Position numbers and translations under genes: made by a program
Shown: piece by piece, positions 62,384 to 64,000 of the stretch
Layout of the letters: every line of letters begins with the position of its first letter
How positions within the stretch are numbered: the stretch's first letter is position 1
Notes under the pieces: generated by a model
The model's input: the letters and a program-made list of their open reading frames with translations, nothing else
Told to the model about the DNA's origin: nothing
Databases searched by the model: none
NCBI GenBank assembly: GCA_017562135.1
Contig: QEYB01001152.1
Coordinates: 372,001-436,000 of the forward strand
Direction: 5' to 3'
Source: Dipylidium caninum
Lineage: Eukaryota; Platyhelminthes; Cestoda; Cyclophyllidea; Dipylidiidae
Length of the DNA: 64,000 nucleotides

Positions 62384-62805
62384 ATGGTGAGTCGGTGCCG
62401 CTTCTCGTTTCTGTTACCTCCAATTTTTGCTTTTACAGCCCCCTAAGACAACAGCCAAGACTACCAAAAAGGATCCCAAGGTAGCAAAACCGAAGAAAGA
62501 TGGCGGCGGTAAAGCCAAAAAGAAGAAATGGTCAAAGGGCAAAGTTAGGGACAAGTTGAACAATATGTGTCTGTTTGATCAAGCCACGTACGATAAATTT
62601 CTTAAAGAAGTCCCTCAATGCCGGCTAGCCACACCTTCATCTGTTTCTGAGCGGTTTAAGATCCGTGTCTCGTTGGCACGTGCTGCCCTCAAGGAACTGA
62701 AGAATCAAGGTAACTACTCAATATTTATAATTGCGTATAGGCGTTCTGAGGCAAATCTCTAGCCATCATGCCCAGGAAATCTACACTAGAGTTACAAAGA
62801 CTTAG
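62384..62805 (+). CDS. RPS25: 40S ribosomal protein S25
   Basis: Small-subunit ribosomal protein. Exon 1 (62384-62386) is just the start codon, ATG|GTGAGT, an arrangement seen in other ribosomal protein genes. Exon 2 is 62439-62709 and exon 3 is 62741-62805. Motifs: PPKTTAK start, lysine-rich stretch, [39 protein letters not shown], and after the second intron [15 protein letters not shown], matching the usual SKHRAQVIYTR ending. The protein is 112 aa, as expected. The second intron (62710-62740) is only 31 nt and must be removed to reach this ending. A poly(A) signal AATAAA follows at 62822. Confidence 0.95.
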
Positions 62806-62821
62806 ACCCGTTGCGTGTACA

Positions 62822-62827
62822 AATAAA
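62822..62827 (+). terminator. Polyadenylation signal of RPS25
   Basis: AATAAA 17 bp after the RPS25 stop and about 60 bp before the NAT9 acceptor, the spacing expected between cistrons of a trans-spliced unit. Confidence 0.65.
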
Positions 62828-62874
62828 ACTTTTTAAGGACCTATGGGTTTTCCTTATTTGTTTGTCCGTAGCAT

Positions 62875-62888
62875 ACTAACCTCTCTAG
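62875..62888 (+). promoter_or_regulatory. Splice acceptor opening NAT9 (candidate trans-splice site)
   Basis: A TAACCTCTCTAG acceptor sits directly before the NAT9 coding frame. No upstream start exon is visible in the 84 bp back to RPS25. A spliced leader ending in AUG would create a start codon in the correct frame. Confidence 0.5.
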
Positions 62889-63986
62889 GTCTCGCACAAC
62901 TTTTGCTTGGAAGTGACGGATTTATACCTGGTGCCCTATGAGGCCGGACATGTTCTCAAGTATCATCATTGGATGAGCAGTAAAGAGCTCCAGCTTTTGA
63001 CCTCTTCTGAGCCACTGAGCTTAACGGAGGTACAATGTTCTTGCGTTTTATGTTATTTCCCGGTGATGCGGGATTTGATATAACGGGAACAGTTTCATGA
63101 GCTAGTTGTCTCTCGTTCCGGGCTTGTGGGTGAGATGGCGTGTGATCTTCATCTCAATAAGCTCCGGTAAAATAATGAAAGCCGACGGTCGATACCTCAG
63201 CTTCAACACAGTTGGTTGTCGGTCTTTTTGGACATTTTAGGTGTTCGGTGCGCTTCGTTAGCTGACGTGAGGTCAAATGGCAAATGTGGATTTTTTGGTC
63301 GCACATTTGTTTCTTTTAAATTTAGGAATATCAACAACAGCGGAGCTGGCAAGAGAGAGGGGATCGTCTCACGTTCATTTTGTTGGAGAAGTCGAAATTA
63401 CCGAAGTTTGATGCTACAACTCTTGTTCCTCTTCCGGAGTCCGTATTTTCTATGCCGCAATCACTAAGGGTTGCACAACAGACCCCGCCCGTTTGTGATG
63501 CGGAGGTCTCAGCTATGATTGGGGACGTCAATCTTTATGCTATTCCCGACTCCGCTACTGGCAACGATTTTGAGGGTTAGTTTAAATTTCTTGGAGGTTG
63601 GTCCGCTCCCTCCACCGATTTTCGGTGCCAGCTTAAAAGTGCTATCAGGGGGGGGGTGTTGAATTTAACGAGTCAGGCATTCTTGCTGCTGGTTCTGTGG
63701 GTGGTAGCAACTTAAGGTATGTTGTGGTGGGGACTTGGGGCATGTTTTTTACTAGATTTTTGCTCTAATAGGTGAGGTTTCTGTCATGATCGCCGAGGCG
63801 TCATCTCGAGGGAGGGGCTTGGCCACTCAAGCGATAGCTGGCATATTGCTTTACGCTCGAAATTTCTTCGCCCAAACTGTGAACAGTATCGTGGCCAAAG
63901 TTTCCCTTGACAATGAACCGAGTCTAAGATTTTTCAAGCATAAGCTTGGGTTTGTTGAACGTAAACGCAACGAGTGCTTCAATGAG
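62889..63986 (+). CDS. NAT9: N-acetyltransferase 9 (GNAT family), 3' end outside the window
   Basis: GNAT-fold acetyltransferase; fly and human relatives affect microtubule stability. Exons 62889-63029, 63326-63575 and 63772-63986 keep phase, and the last ends at GAG|GTATGA near the window edge, so the C-terminus is missing. Matches to NAT9: LVPYEAGHV-KYHHWM, SKELQLLTSSEPLSLTEEY, SWQERGDRLTFILL, MIGDVNLY, then the acetyl-CoA region GEVSVMIAEASSRGRGLATQ and NEPSLRFFKHKLGF. The first exon has no ATG before the conserved region; an in-frame TAG overlaps the splice acceptor. The MVSHNF... start would arise only with a leader-supplied AUG. One alternative ATG (62843) lies in another frame that runs to a stop within the conserved region. 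Confidence 0.85.
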
Positions 63987-64000
63987 GTATGACCTAGCAA

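Overview
The window reads as nuclear DNA of a flatworm, most likely a tapeworm. I infer this from animal gene families with many short exons, a cluster of 31-36 nt introns, calponin genes with long repeat tails, and gene spacing that looks like spliced-leader operons. No bacterial or viral genes, rRNA, CRISPR or recognisable tRNA were seen. Most genes are multi-exon, so the exon boundaries given were read by eye from GT/AG sites, reading-frame phase and conserved motifs. Layout: 1-8.8 kb shows no gene I can support. A compact two-exon Hmx (NK5) homeobox gene lies at 8.8-11.5 kb (-). A large trithorax/MLL (KMT2A/B-like) histone H3K4 methyltransferase fills 12.9-28.5 kb (-), with its SET/post-SET end at the left and, towards the right, FYRC, FYRN, extended PHD, PHD fingers, a CXXC domain and unusual cysteine-rich N-terminal modules. 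Next come a fidgetin-like-1 (FIGNL1) AAA ATPase (30.9-34.9 kb, +) and a tail-to-tail CCCH zinc-finger gene of the ZC3H4/6/8 (Su(sable)) family (35.0-37.3 kb, -). Between 37.8 and 54.1 kb is an inverted pair of calponin-family genes with identical exon lengths. The left copy (39.6-42.4 kb, -) has 7 calponin-like repeats and the right copy (51.2-54.1 kb, +) has 5. The ~9 kb between them is repeat-rich: dispersed repeats in both orientations, G-rich tracts, a microsatellite and a dead mariner transposase. At 55.0-58.4 kb (+) is a membrane adenylate cyclase readable as one intronless ORF, followed 190 bp later by a VDAC porin gene (58.6-59.6 kb, +). A divergent VDAC paralogue lies in inverted orientation (60.7-61.7 kb, -). 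The right edge holds RPS25 (62.4-62.8 kb, +) and, 84 bp downstream on the same strand, NAT9 (from 62.9 kb, +), which runs off the window. Points most worth a second look: (i) NAT9 opens directly after a splice acceptor, in frame 0 and without its own start codon, as expected if a spliced leader ending in AUG supplies it; (ii) RPS25-NAT9 and cyclase-VDAC are spaced like two-gene operons; (iii) two gene families here are inverted duplicates, and one calponin copy is bracketed by inverted repeats; (iv) several introns of 31-36 nt; (v) repeated cysteine modules in the N-terminus of the trithorax-like protein.
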